Positions 27,985 through 39,739 of a stretch of DNA of 64,000 bases are shown here, in pieces; within the stretch, counting starts at the first letter, position 1; each line of letters starts with the position of its first letter. The notes beneath the pieces were generated by a model. The model made no database searches and was not told the origin of the DNA. It was given only the letters and a program-made list of their open reading frames with translations. The position numbers and the translations under genes were made by a program. The stretch comes from Istiophorus platypterus (lineage: Eukaryota; Chordata; Actinopteri; Istiophoriformes; Istiophoridae): the NCBI GenBank assembly GCA_016859345.1, contig CM029116.1:8281143-8345142 (forward strand), in the 5' to 3' direction.

Positions 27985-28400
27985 AGTTGAAATTCATGAA
28001 TAAACAGTTAAAATAGTCAAAAGATAATTAATGGATAAATAGTCAAAAGAGATAGTTAAAGGTGGTGGGCAAGCGGTTAAAATAGGCAGGTCAATGTAAT
28101 GGATAAACTTCTGAAATAGTTAGTTATTCATCTAAATAGGTGAAAATTACCAGTTGAAATAGCTACAACATGCTGGTCAAGCAGTTTAGATAATTAATAT
28201 TAGTTAGAAGTTAGCTAAAAATAGTGGTTAAACAGTTGAGATAGTTGGCTAAAAGTATAGGATTAAGGGTTGACATAGCTAAGAGTAACAGTAACAGCTT
28301 ATAAAGGGATCTAAAATCGTTGGCTATAAATAATGGATAAGCAGTTTAAACATTTAGCTAAAGTAATGAGTAAATGGTTGGAACTGTTAGATTCTCACCA
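27985..28400. repeat. Degenerate AT-rich tandem repeat (GGATAAGCAGTTTAAA...TTAGCTAAA words)
   Basis: A family of words (ATGGATAA, GCAGTT, AATAGTTAGCTAAAA, GTTGGCTA) recurs at roughly 30-40 bp for about 400 bases, heavily diverged. It looks like an old minisatellite. No frame is open through it. Confidence 0.7.
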
Positions 28401-31400
28401 TATAAACTTAAAACATCCACCTCTTAGTTGTTCATATGCAAACCAGACCTAAACAAACAACCAAAATCCAACAAAAACAAAAACGAAAGAAAACAAAACA
28501 CTGATGTAAGTATTTATTCTCTCAATTTTCCCCATTTGTGTTTGAACACAGCCAGTAAAACCAGGAGGTATCATGATTTGTTTACCCTACTTCTCTCAGG
28601 AGAATTATTTTCATTAATTTCTTCAAAAGTAAGAACATTTTCCAGTTTTCCTACAGTAAATAATCCATCACAGCAGATGTGAGGGCTCGGTTTGATTTTG
28701 TCAGTTCCTGTCGTTAGCAGTCTTTTGTTGCAGTTGAGTTTTGCGTTTTCATGTCAGTGCACACATTATGTTTTGCAGAGTTTTCTGTCAATCACCCGAA
28801 AGCCTCGGGAGGAAAAGGACGTCTGCCGAAAAAATAATCTCTCAAAAACATGTCATCTCATAAAGCCTTTGTCTTATCGTTCAGGGCGTATCGTCATCTG
28901 GTAGCGGTTCATTTTCAGCTAGGATGCACCACAGTTTGCATTTTTGGGTTATTGCTGGGGGGAAAAAAAAAAGAAAAATCTACATTTCAGTGTCTTGTGC
29001 TTATATGCACAAGACGAAATACTTGTGGAAATGTAAACCAGATGCAGACGGTGTGGCCAATAACAGAAGCTATGTCTGGAGAAAAAAAAAACGACAACTT
29101 GAAAGTAGTTGTGACAGGGAAGTGGCAGGTCATGTTTTTTAAACTAGCGGTGGCCCTGTGAAGCATCTTTTAACACCTCTAAACAGTCGTCTTTCCCTAT
29201 TGCCTGGAGTGTGATTTACTTTAAATACCTTCCATTCCCCTCTGATTGGCAGTGGAGTATTAACCCAGGAGGGGATATCAGAAAAAACAAAGTCCCTCTC
29301 CTCTAGATTTCATTTCAACAACAGCCCTGTACGATAAATCAGCCCTCAAACCCCCTTAGTCAGGGAAAATACACTCCATGTGGAAGTCGTACGACGTTGC
29401 ATCGGCCGAGCTAGTGGGAAAAAAGAAGGGGGGGAAAATAAAATATTTTTAACATGCAAAGAGGCCTCTGTGTGGCTACGCGAGCCAGGGGCAGCCCTTC
29501 AGCCAGAGCTCCATCGCTACGGGCCCATAGACACGATCGCGCTGGAACATGTGGTTTTGATCGGCTCACGTGCGAGGCCGGGGCCCGTTAAGGCACCAGC
29601 ACACAATGATCGCTCACTACGCTGCAGGCAATGAGAACCACATGCCCGTTTAAGCCCGAGCGCCCCGAACCCAGTCCCTGTTTTCCGTCATGTCCTGTCC
29701 CCTGGGAGCCCTGTTCCCAAGCTCGAAAACAATGGCTCTGTATTCATTCAGCTTTTTCAAGCAGCTGCGAGACAGTGGAACCGCTCACAAACATTGTTTT
29801 ATTGTGATGCTGGATTACATTGGCTGATGTGTTAAAAAACTTTGGTGTAAAGGGATTTTCCAATTTGTCTGCCATCGTCTCTGGATGTTTCTCCAACATC
29901 TCAGATTTATTAAGATGGCACTTGCGTCACTGTGTCTGTGCCCCCCCCCCCCCATTTCGTTGGAGCCAGCGTTTTTCAAAGACGGTTTTAATTCACTTAG
30001 TAGTTTCACGCCGGCGATGCCAGAGATCACACACATGCTCCTCACGCAACAAACATGATGAAACCATTGCTCACCTGTTTATTATACATCTGATTCCTCA
30101 TTCTTCATTTCACTACTAAACCCAAACACACTTACTGTTCAACCTGGGGGCCTGTGATAACTAATGCATGCTGAGCAGCCAAACATTATTCAAACCCGCA
30201 ATAATGGATATTTTTTTAAATTAATTTTTTTTTTTTTAGACATTTGAGGACAGCAGAGACAAGTTGTGAACAAACATTAATCAGCTTTAAATTGATAAGG
30301 TGAACTTATTACAAAATGTTGCTCATTTACGCAGCCCGCAACATTATCATTCAGTTGGAGACGTGTTCCTTTCCACCTGGTGAATGTAAGTCACAGAGTC
30401 GGGCTCTTTTGGCTCTGTTTTTGGTCGCTACCAACTCCTGAGAACAATGTCTGGTTCTTTAGTTGCTAAGTTCTCCACTATGTTCACCAGCTAGACGCTG
30501 GCTGCACCCATTGGCTTTTTATGCCTTCTAAGGTCAAAAACGACGCTATGAGATTGGTGACATTAAACCGCTAAAGCTTTCGTTCGAAGAGACAAACTCA
30601 TTCAGAAGAAAAAGAAAACTCTGAGGGGGTTGAGGTGGTAATTCTCATCAGGTTCATCATGACAAGCGACATTTTTCCCATTCTTGTTTGTTTGTTCTGT
30701 TTGTTTTCACATGTGATACATTATTATCATGAACGTATTTATCATAGAAACCTTGAACACATAGAACTTTGATTCTTAATCATTAAGGAGATCTCAAAGT
30801 TTCCAAAGATACCAGATATATTACACCGGATTTAGGGGAAAACGTGTAAAAAACGATTTGCAAGAGTCCTGGAATATTTCCATTTGGTGAAATGGACGGA
30901 AAGATGGAATCTCTGCTTTGAGTAGTTATTCCATGTAACATCATATACTGTAGCTTAAATGAAGATTTGCAACAGGCTAGCACAGAATAAACATATGTTT
31001 CTGGCAGACAGTCTGGAATAAGATTAGTTTTCCAAACTCAGAGCAACTTAAGGATAAATTAAAGTGGAAAACTGGTTGTTAAGGGATTTCAGGACGGGCC
31101 AAATGGCGGGAATTCTCTGTTTTCAGCTTCCCCGATTTTAGGGTTTTCTGTGTTTTTGTTTTGGACTATTTTATTTCATATCCTACAAGTGCCTAGAGGA
31201 CCTGTGTGGTTCGGTAACAAAATCAGACGTCCCGAAAAACACACAATAATCCTTTGTAGCAAACTGGTATAACAAGGTGTTTCTGTTTAAACTTCTCACT
31301 TAGCTTCTCACTGACTTTCCCGCTGGGATCCGGTTGTAAATTTGCCCCATTTGCCCCCTGTGATGTCTGCAGGTTGACAACAGCGTGTCATCGCACTGCG

Positions 31401-31955
31401 TCGGCGAGCAGATTGTTACCAGCACACTTTGTGCTATTGTACAACCGTCAACTGGGGAGGGGATCGGGGGGGGGCAAACCCTTCACATTCCTCCACCCGA
31501 CAGCTGGCTAATCCCCTCCAGTGTTCCGGTCCCACGGAGGACCCGCGGTGGACGACCAGGTCAGGCTTGTCCTGAGCCGGGGGCTGCCTGGGAGGACGGG
31601 CCGTGGCCGGGCAACGCGTCCCCGTCCCCGTCACCATCCCCGTGTGTCTCCCGTTGCGTTCCTGCCCCCCCCCGGAGACGTCGGCTGCCCGCATGCGTTC
31701 TCCAACTCACGTTCCCTTTCCGAAGGGCAGGTGACGACCGGGAATGCTCTCAGTCTGTCGACGTGCTGCATTCCGCCGCTGGGGGAGAATTTAGCAACGA
31801 CATGGCACATTCTCGCCCCCTTGTCGGTAGCGGGGCTACTTTTTCTGCCTACGACAACAGGGGCTGTATATTTCAGGGGTTTCGTAAACAGCGACGGCGG
31901 GTGTGAGGAGAGACATATGAGAAGGGACAGGAACTCGCAGGAGTTTTGGCGTCGC
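28401..31955. other. Gene-free stretch
   Basis: No exon, RNA gene or clear mobile element was recognised. C13 lies at 29941-29953, a T run near 30220-30238, and a GC-rich patch at 31450-31700. 29160-29640 is single-copy and has CpGs, and it could be regulatory. Open frames here are short and unlike known proteins. Confidence 0.45.
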
Positions 31956-31959
31956 TTCC

Positions 31960-32110
31960 ATCCACCGTTTTCCATTTTTATGGCCTGATGTTTCTCGGGT
32001 CGTCCGCACCACAAATGTGGCGCAAATGTTCAGTTGGACTCAGGGATGAACAGATTAGATTTGGTGGTCAAAGGTCAAAGGTTATGGTCACTGTGACCAC
32101 CTCAAAACCC
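31960..32110. mobile_element. Fragment of a teleost interspersed repeat (TTGGACTCAGGGATGAAC...GGTCAAAGGTCAAAGG)
   Basis: The stretch from CAGTTGGACTCAGGGATGAA through GATTAGATTTGGTGGTCAAA to GGTCACTGTGACC matches a dispersed fish repeat that I recognise. The end of the match includes a GGTCACTGTGACC palindrome at about 32086-32098. Only one copy was seen here, boundaries are approximate and the class is uncertain. Confidence 0.55.
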
Positions 32111-33398
32111 CCTTTGTTTTCTATGCTGATTTTGTCATTTGATGCCATTTATTAATTTCCTTCAAAGTCTTCACTACATATATGATTCTGGACAGACCGG
32201 GACGTAAACTGCAACTAGGTTGTTGGTTGTTGGAGGCAAAGAGCCACGAGGCAGTAAATCTAGTTTATCATCAGTCATGATACATTCATGTTTTTCAACT
32301 CAAGACTTTAACAAGCATTTGTTTTTTTTTCCTTTTTTCTTTTTGGCTGCAATTTCATTCGGAAACCTGAGTGAAACCTGAACACACACACACGTAGACG
32401 TGAGACACGCATTTGTGGATTTTGTGACGCTTTTTGAGGATATCGCCACGACGGTGTCCATCCCGAATAAGCATCTGCAGAAATCACCGAAAAAGACGCT
32501 GCTCATAACTGCAGAACCTGCCTGAGAATCATCGCTACCTCCAGCGGGGAACAGCCAATGGCTGATTCAGCATATTTAATTTTACATAATGTAAAGCAGA
32601 AGCTTAAAAAAATGTAGCCTAGAGCGAAACCTGCTGAATCCAGGGCCACATTATTTACATCTGTGAAGACTTTTAACATTTAATGTAAAGTTATCTGAAA
32701 TACCTTGTAGAATAACAAACAATTTAAAAAATATTGTTTTAAAAGAGAAAAATAACCTCGCTTTTTTCTGCTATTCAAACAAGCGGGCTCTGTGTCCACT
32801 ACTTTTAATACACTGCACCTACTTGACAGCAGATAACACGGATTATGTGAGGCCCTCTATAGCGTCCAATGAGGTCATCCAGTCACGGGCTGAGGACGTT
32901 ATTCTTCTCATGCAGCGGCAGAAGCTGTAGCCTCAGGGCTCAAGACCATTTATGCTCCAGCTACAACAGTCCAGCCTTTTATAAAAACTTTTTACATTGT
33001 CCCGCGTGACCCCTCGCTGTTATTTCTGCCCATTCTCCCAAATGCCAGCATAGATAACGCACCGTGCACGTCATCATTCTTCCCCCAGATTAAGCCGAGG
33101 AGGAGGAGGGGGGGGCGGGGGTATTATGTCCGGGAGCCCCCCTCCGGGGTCCCGAGACCCGAGCAGGCTGAATGGGCCGCCGGGAGCGGGACTAAAGCAA
33201 CAGGCCCGTGGTTTCCCTCCAGGGCGGCACCGGGAGAGCCCGGGTGTGGAAGCCGTCAGGGCCGCGGCAGCTGATGCGTTCTGACAGTGTTGTGGTAGAT
33301 CCGCTCTGCCGTAAGAGGTACATAGGAAACACGATGTGGTTCACATGGGGATCTCTCGTTCCATCCACGGCTCAGCCTCAGCGGGGTACTTTGTCTGT
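32111..33398. other. Gene-free stretch with a possible conserved element
   Basis: No exon was recognised. 32770-33090 is unusually free of repeats and homopolymers and looks like the kind of sequence conserved among vertebrates. 33090-33260 is GC-rich with a GGA/GGG run. Confidence 0.4.
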
Positions 33399-33417
33399 GT
33401 GGGTGTGTGTTTGCGTG

Positions 33418-33456
<39 letters not shown>

Positions 33457-33469
33457 ATGTGTGTGTGTG

Positions 33470-33510
<41 letters not shown>

Positions 33511-33533
33511 ATGTGTGTGTGTGTGTGTGTGTG
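33399..33533. repeat. GT microsatellite with CATGTG interruptions
   Basis: About 130 bp of GT with occasional C-for-T and CATGTG interruptions. Confidence 0.95.
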
Positions 33534-33618
33534 GCCACGTTTCCGCCTTTCAGCCACAGAAATCCCCTCTCAGCTCTAACCACATTCTCCCACTCCCACT
33601 CGGGCCTCATTTCTCTTG

Positions 33619-34200
33619 CAGCGGTGGAAAGTAACTAAGCACATTTATTCAAGTATTTTACTTATGTACAGTTTCTAAGGGACTTGTACTTTGCTTGACT
33701 TCTACTTTGTGATATTCATTCCAGCGGGAATTCGGTGGGAAATATTTTGCTTTTTTGCACCGCTTCATTTATCTGACAGCTGTGGTTACCTAATGCTTTC
33801 AGATTTTCGGATTTTACATTATAAAAACAAAACAAAAACAGATGATAGGTTTATAAATTAAAACATGTTGTCAAAGATTAAACATGTGGTTCCCTAACTT
33901 TTTGGCCTGGTTCGAGTCTGACAGTGATTTAAAAAAAAACAAAACAAAAGTGCTCTTTTCAAACTTGCTCCACTTTGACCAGCTACAACAATTAAATACT
34001 ATGGAGACATTAATGCACCAATATTAACAATCTCATAAAATCCTAAATGACAATGTATTAGTCATCTGGACCTTTTTTCTTTGGAATTTTTATGGCAGGA
34101 CTCTGAATGTTTTGTGTTTTTTTACAATTTTCTCACAATTTCCTTTCATGTGGTTGTAATTTCCTCACTTACCCTTAATTGAAAAGTAATTTGTTTTCCG
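33619..34200 (-). mobile_element. Non-autonomous hAT-type element, copy 1 (inverted)
   Basis: Begins CAGCGGTGGAAAGTAACTAA at 33619, followed by ACATTTATTCAAGTATTTTACTT and GACTTGTACTTTGCTTGA. These words mark a teleost DNA-transposon family that I recognise as hAT-like. The same terminus in opposite orientation closes the copies at 41435-42377 and 59711-60019 (TTACTTTCCAGCACT). The right end is not clear and is given approximately. No transposase frame was seen. I call minus relative to those copies. Confidence 0.7.
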
Positions 34201-34508
34201 CTTTGACTTTTCATAACTTTCCAGACTCGTATGCATGGACATGATTTTCAAAGAAGAAGTTTCAAAGTGGTTGTCCTTTTTTTATTTTCAGTAAACGTCA
34301 CCGATAGACTTGATGGCAATACATTTAACGCTACGAACAGAAGGCTGTCTAGTAATAATTTTCATTTTCTCTAGTTATGTTCTCCAAAGATGTCTTCAGG
34401 AAAGACTGTCCTGTAAAAAACAATAAAAACCAACGACCCATAGTTATAAAGGAGGAAGTCTGTGATGTGGTGTTATGTGTGGAGCCTCAGAGTCTGGATG
34501 GGGGTGAG
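34201..34508. other. Unique sequence before the 16-bp array
   Basis: AT-rich single-copy DNA. An ATG at 34377 opens a frame that runs through the whole array. Its first ~43 residues are not repetitive and contain a Val-Ile-Lys-Glu-Glu-Val word, but I see no splice or family evidence for a gene. Confidence 0.5.
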
Positions 34509-37500
34509 ACTGGGGCGGATGGACACTGGGCCAGATGGACACTGGGGCGGATGGACACTGGGCCAGATGGACACTGGGGCGGATGGACACTGGGGCGGAT
34601 GGACACTGGGCCAGATGGACACTGGGGCGGATGGACACTGGGCCAGATGGACACTGGGGCGGATGGACACTGGGCCAGATGGACACTGGGGCGGATGGAC
34701 ACTGGGCCAGATGGACACTGGGGCGGATGGACACTGGGCCAGATGGACACTGGGGCGGATGGACACTGGGCCAGATGGACACTGGGGCGGATGGACACTG
34801 GGCCAGATGGACACTGGGGCGGATGGACACTGGGCCAGATGGACACTGGGGCGGATGGACACTGGGCCAGATGGACACTGGGGCGGATGGACACTGGGCC
34901 AGATGGACACTGGGGCGGATGGACACTGGGCCAGATGGACACTGGGGCGGATGGACACTGGGCCAGATGGACACTGGGCCAGATGGACACTGGGGCGGAT
35001 GGACACTGGGCCAGATGGACACTGGGGCGGATGGACACTGGGCCAGATGGACACTGGGGCGGATGGACACTGGGCCAGATGGACACTGGGGCGGATGGAC
35101 ACTGGGCCAGATGGACACTGGGGCGGATGGACACTGGGCCAGATGGACACTGGGGCGGATGGACACTGGGCCAGATGGACACTGGGGCGGATGGACACTG
35201 GGCCAGATGGACACTGGGCCAGATGGACACTGGGGCGGATGGACACTGGGCCAGATGGACACTGGGGCGGATGGACACTGGGCCAGATGGACACTGGGGC
35301 GGATGGACACTGGGCCAGATGGACACTGGGGCGGATGGACACTGGGCCAGATGGACACTGGGGCGGATGGACACTGGGCCAGATGGACACTGGGGCGGAT
35401 GGACACTGGGCCAGATGGACACTGGGGCGGATGGACACTGGGCCAGATGGACACTGGGGCGGATGGACACTGGGCCAGATGGACACTGGGGCGGATGGAC
35501 ACTGGGCCAGATGGACACTGGGGCGGATGGACACTGGGCCAGATGGACACTGGGGCGGATGGACACTGGGCCAGATGGACACTGGGGCGGATGGACACTG
35601 GGCCAGATGGACACTGGGGCGGATGGACACTGGGCCAGATGGACACTGGGGCGGATGGACACTGGGCCAGATGGACACTGGGGCGGATGGACACTGGGCC
35701 AGATGGACACTGGGGCGGATGGACACTGGGCCAGATGGACACTGGGGCGGATGGACACTGGGCCAGATGGACACTGGGGCGGATGGACACTGGGCCAGAT
35801 GGACACTGGGCCAGATGGACACTGGGGCGGATGGACACTGGGCCAGATGGACACTGGGGCGGATGGACACTGGGCCAGATGGACACTGGGGCGGATGGAC
35901 ACTGGGCCAGATGGACACTGGGGCGGATGGACACTGGGCCAGATGGACACTGGGGCGGATGGACACTGGGCCAGATGGACACTGGGGCGGATGGACACTG
36001 GGCCAGATGGACACTGGGGCGGATGGACACTGGGCCAGATGGACACTGGGGCGGATGGACACTGGGCCAGATGGACACTGGGGCGGATGGACACTGGGCC
36101 AGATGGACACTGGGGCGGATGGACACTGGGCCAGATGGACACTGGGGCGGATGGACACTGGGCCAGATGGACACTGGGGCGGATGGACACTGGGCCAGAT
36201 GGACACTGGGCCAGATGGACACTGGGGCGGATGGACACTGGGCCAGATGGACACTGGGGCGGATGGACACTGGGCCAGATGGACACTGGGGCGGATGGAC
36301 ACTGGGCCAGATGGACACTGGGGCGGATGGACACTGGGCCAGATGGACACTGGGGCGGATGGACACTGGGCCAGATGGACACTGGGGCGGATGGACACTG
36401 GGCCAGATGGACACTGGGGCGGATGGACACTGGGCCAGATGGACACTGGGGCGGATGGACACTGGGCCAGATGGACACTGGGGCGGATGGACACTGGGCC
36501 AGATGGACACTGGGCCAGATGGACACTGGGGCGGATGGACACTGGGCCAGATGGACACTGGGGCGGATGGACACTGGGCCAGATGGACACTGGGCCAGAT
36601 GGACACTGGGGCGGATGGACACTGGGCCAGATGGACACTGGGGCGGATGGACACTGGGCCAGATGGACACTGGGGCGGATGGACACTGGGCCAGATGGAC
36701 ACTGGGGCGGATGGACACTGGGCCAGATGGACACTGGGGCGGATGGACACTGGGCCAGATGGACACTGGGGCGGATGGACACTGGGCCAGATGGACACTG
36801 GGGCGGATGGACACTGGGCCAGATGGACACTGGGGCGGATGGACACTGGGCCAGATGGACACTGGGGCGGATGGACACTGGGCCAGATGGACACTGGGGC
36901 GGATGGACACTGGGCCAGATGGACACTGGGGCGGATGGACACTGGGCCAGATGGACACTGGGGCGGATGGACACTGGGCCAGATGGACACTGGGGCGGAT
37001 GGACACTGGGCCAGATGGACACTGGGGCGGATGGACACTGGGCCAGATGGACACTGGGGCGGATGGACACTGGGCCAGATGGACACTGGGGCGGATGGAC
37101 ACTGGGCCAGATGGACACTGGGGCGGATGGACACTGGGCCAGATGGACACTGGGGCGGATGGACACTGGGCCAGATGGACACTGGGGCGGATGGACACTG
37201 GGCCAGATGGACACTGGGGCGGATGGACACTGGGCCAGATGGACACTGGGGCGGATGGACACTGGGCCAGATGGACACTGGGGCGGATGGACACTGGGCC
37301 AGATGGACACTGGGGCGGATGGACACTGGGCCAGATGGACACTGGGGCGGATGGACACTGGGCCAGATGGACACTGGGGCGGATGGACACTGGGCCAGAT
37401 GGACACTGGGGCGGATGGACACTGGGCCAGATGGACACTGGGGCGGATGGACACTGGGCCAGATGGACACTGGGGCGGATGGACACTGGGCCAGATGGAC

Positions 37501-37626
37501 ACTGGGGCGGATGGACACTGGGCCAGATGGACACTGGGGCGGATGGACACTGGGCCAGATGGACACTGGGGCGGATGGACACTGGGCCAGATGGACACTG
37601 GGGCGGATGGACACTGGGCCAGATGG
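34509..37626. repeat. 3.1-kb homogeneous minisatellite, 16-bp unit in A/B dimers
   Basis: There are 194 full 16-bp units plus 14 bp. Unit A is ACTGGGGCGGATGGAC and unit B is ACTGGGCCAGATGGAC. They alternate as a 32-bp dimer. The only departures I see are one AA (34573-34604) and six BB pairs (34957, 35197, 35789, 36189, 36493 and 36573, each 32 bp). I saw no point change across the array, which points to recent expansion or ongoing homogenisation. Neither strand contains a stop codon in any frame, so six open frames of over 1000 codons result. The + strand is G-rich. Confidence 0.98.
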
Positions 37627-38980
37627 CGTCCTCCCGGTTTCCCTTGACACCGCGCGCGGCCCCCGCCTGCATGGAAATCGGCAGCGTTGAGAGCCGCTTG
37701 GACCAGGGGGTTTAGCAGTTGCTCACACAGTGACGTAAACATGGTTCTTGACGGTTTCATCGACGCCGCACGACTGGTGTGTTTAAAGACCCACAGTTCT
37801 GTCCGGAGTCCCTCTGAAACCACATGAGGATTCTTGTTTCACGTGTTTCACGTAACACTCGATGCCTTTTCACTGATTTGGTTCATCTGATTCACTGTAT
37901 GTACAGTTTCGCAGCGTTCAGAGGACAGAGGAACTGGAGCTTTTTTGCTGTGAGCAACTGTATGTTAATTAGCAATGGCGGCCAGACGGGGGCAGGTATC
38001 TTAATAAATCTGAGTGGACAGGGTGATTACGCGATTCATTCTAGCCCGTCCTTAATGTCAAACTAAAGAAATGTGATTTTCCGTGCCGTCTTTCACTCGC
38101 GGCTCCAGTTCGTGTCCACTCCGAGCAGCTGTTCTCCGATTGTAGTTTGGTATATTGACGTTCCCCAGGTGTCATCTTTTGTCCGGACCTATTTAAGGGG
38201 CTCGTGTCCGTTTTACCTCTAAAGTGGCTTAATCTTGTTTCAGGACATTTCCATGACAGGAGCACTTTAACTCTTTTCTTTCTCTTTCTTTTTTTTTTTG
38301 TTCTTAGCCTTTAAGGCGTGTGCCAGATGCCCCCTTTTCTTCAGCGGGGCCCTCGTATTCAAATCACAGCAGCTGGGAAGTGCTCTGGTAAGAGGGAAAA
38401 GGAGTCTGCTGAGACTGGGGGAGTTTTTAAAGATGTAATTGGGGGGGGTGGTTGCATTAGTATGGCCGGTGTATAATCTGGCACACGTCTATAACAGAGG
38501 AACCCCGAGAGTCTTGGGCATTACGCAGTGTGGGGCCTGCAGGATGGGGCTTTGCCTGGTCTTTCAGGGCTTTCTCTCCGGGTGCGTAGGGGGGCTACGG
38601 GAGGGCGGGGGTGGCCATGTGGCTGTAGAGACAGCAGGTTGTCTGCCCACAGGCAGCGATGCTGCAGCAGGGGCTGTCATAGGGGAGCACACATGTCACT
38701 CTGCGAGGCTGACATTATTTCCTTTGTTAGTCTCCGTGTGGATAATGGATTCTCCCTGCATTCACTGCCAAGATGTGATTTTATACAGTACGCTCCCACA
38801 TATGCTGACCCTGGCAATTCAGACCGGCTTGCAGGGGGAGCTGTTTTATTAAAGTCATACGGAGGCTCCGGTACTGTCCTCATACAAATTGGGCTGCAGC
38901 AAACGTCAGCCTACCAGCAATTTGTTTGCACAGGTTATGCTTTGAGTTCGTTACCTTCTACAGCGGAGGGGTTTTGACAA
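37627..38980. other. Gene-free single-copy stretch
   Basis: No exon was recognised. 38320-38960 is repeat-poor sequence that could be regulatory. It has a short CT/T-rich run at 38276-38300 and G8 near 38441. Confidence 0.4.
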
Positions 38981-39056
38981 AAGTCCCAGATGGAGTCGAA
39001 CCAGGGATATGAGACTTATATACTAGGCGTCTTAGACTGTTGACACACCAGAACAC
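38978..39056 (-). repeat. tRNA-derived SINE fragment
   Basis: On the minus strand a perfect RNA polymerase III B box, GGTTCGACTCC, lies at 38992-39002. It is preceded by a weak A-box-like TGGTGTGTCAACAG at about 39036-39049, at tRNA-like spacing. The sequence beyond (TGGGACTTTTGTC) resembles the tRNA-unrelated part of fish SINEs and not a mature tRNA 3' end. It does not fold as a clean tRNA by eye, so I call a SINE remnant. Confidence 0.55.
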
Positions 39057-39129
39057 CATCTTCCTAGTCAATTAATTATCATCCATGGGAATATCAATTA
39101 AAAAAAACAAAAAAACACACATTACTTCC

Positions 39130-39440
39130 AGTTCAGGGGAACCGTTCTGGCGTAGCCGACAATAATGTTTTAGACAACATGGCCCCCCCGCCTTTGTGGC
39201 AACGGGTCGTCGAAGGCCCTTCTCTCGTTTCAATGTGACAGCGTGCCCGTGCACAAAGCAAGGTCCAGAAATCGATGGATTCCTTTATGAAGTTTGGTGT
39301 GGAAGAACTCGACTCGCCTGCAGGGAGCCCGGATCTCAACCCCGCCCAGCCGCCTTTTGGGATGAACCAAATATGCAGACTGTGATCCTGGCCTCTTCGC
39401 CCAACATCGGTGGCTAACCTCCCTAACGGTCATGCACAGA
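39130..39440 (+). mobile_element. Tc1-like transposase fossil (C-terminal DDE part)
   Basis: The + strand in shifting frames reads blocks diagnostic of Tc1-like transposases. One is Asp-Asn-x-Val-Leu-Asp-Asn followed by Leu-Trp-Gln. Another is a Gln-Cys-Asp-Ser-Val-Pro-Val-His-Lys-Ala block from 39231, the second catalytic Asp region. The third is Ser-Pro-Asp-Leu-Asn-Pro at 39326-39343, just before where the last acidic residue should be. Here the usual Ile-Glu is Ala-Gln, so the third catalytic residue is lost. Frameshifts and stops show it is dead. Only the last third of the gene remains, and no terminal inverted repeats are visible. Confidence 0.8.
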
Positions 39441-39584
39441 CCTTACTACTTTGATTTGAGTCATTCATCATCAAGCAAAAACACAAAACGTTTTCTGGAT
39501 CCAGCTTCTCAGATTTGGAAATCTGCTGATTTTCTCTGTTTTATATCATTGTAAACTGAACTTCTTTCAGTTTTGTACTGTCGG

Positions 39585-39735
39585 TTGGACGAAAACGAGA
39601 AATCTGAAGTCTGTTTCTGGGAAATTATGCCGGGCGTTGTTCATTATTTCGTGTTGTTTCGTTGGCAAAACGATTATTCGAGAAAATTATCACCGCGTTA
39701 ATCGATAACAAAATTAACTGCTTGTTGCAGCCCTA
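39585..39735. mobile_element. MITE-like 'GATTAATCTGCTGATTATT' repeat, copy 3 (inverted fragment)
   Basis: Contains TCTGGGAAATTATG, CATTATTTCG, AACGATTATTCGAGAAAATTA, GTTAATCGATAACAAAATTAA and ends GTTGCAGCCCT, the inverted end of the family at 24590. It lies directly after the Tc1-like fossil. Confidence 0.7.
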
Positions 39736-39739
39736 TCAC

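Noticed and set aside
31385..31988. Overlapping + strand frames of 155-173 residues
   Set aside because: GC-rich, Pro/Arg-rich frames with no recognisable domain. The overlapping frames in several phases suggest chance in CpG-rich DNA.
34444..37823. Three minus-strand frames of about 1060-1116 residues (Pro/Ser/His-rich)
   Set aside because: The 16-bp array has no stop in any frame, so open length carries no coding information. Periodicity follows the DNA unit.
38985..39056. True tRNA gene on the minus strand
   Set aside because: The B box is perfect, but the acceptor and anticodon arms do not pair convincingly by eye and the 3' side looks like a SINE body.
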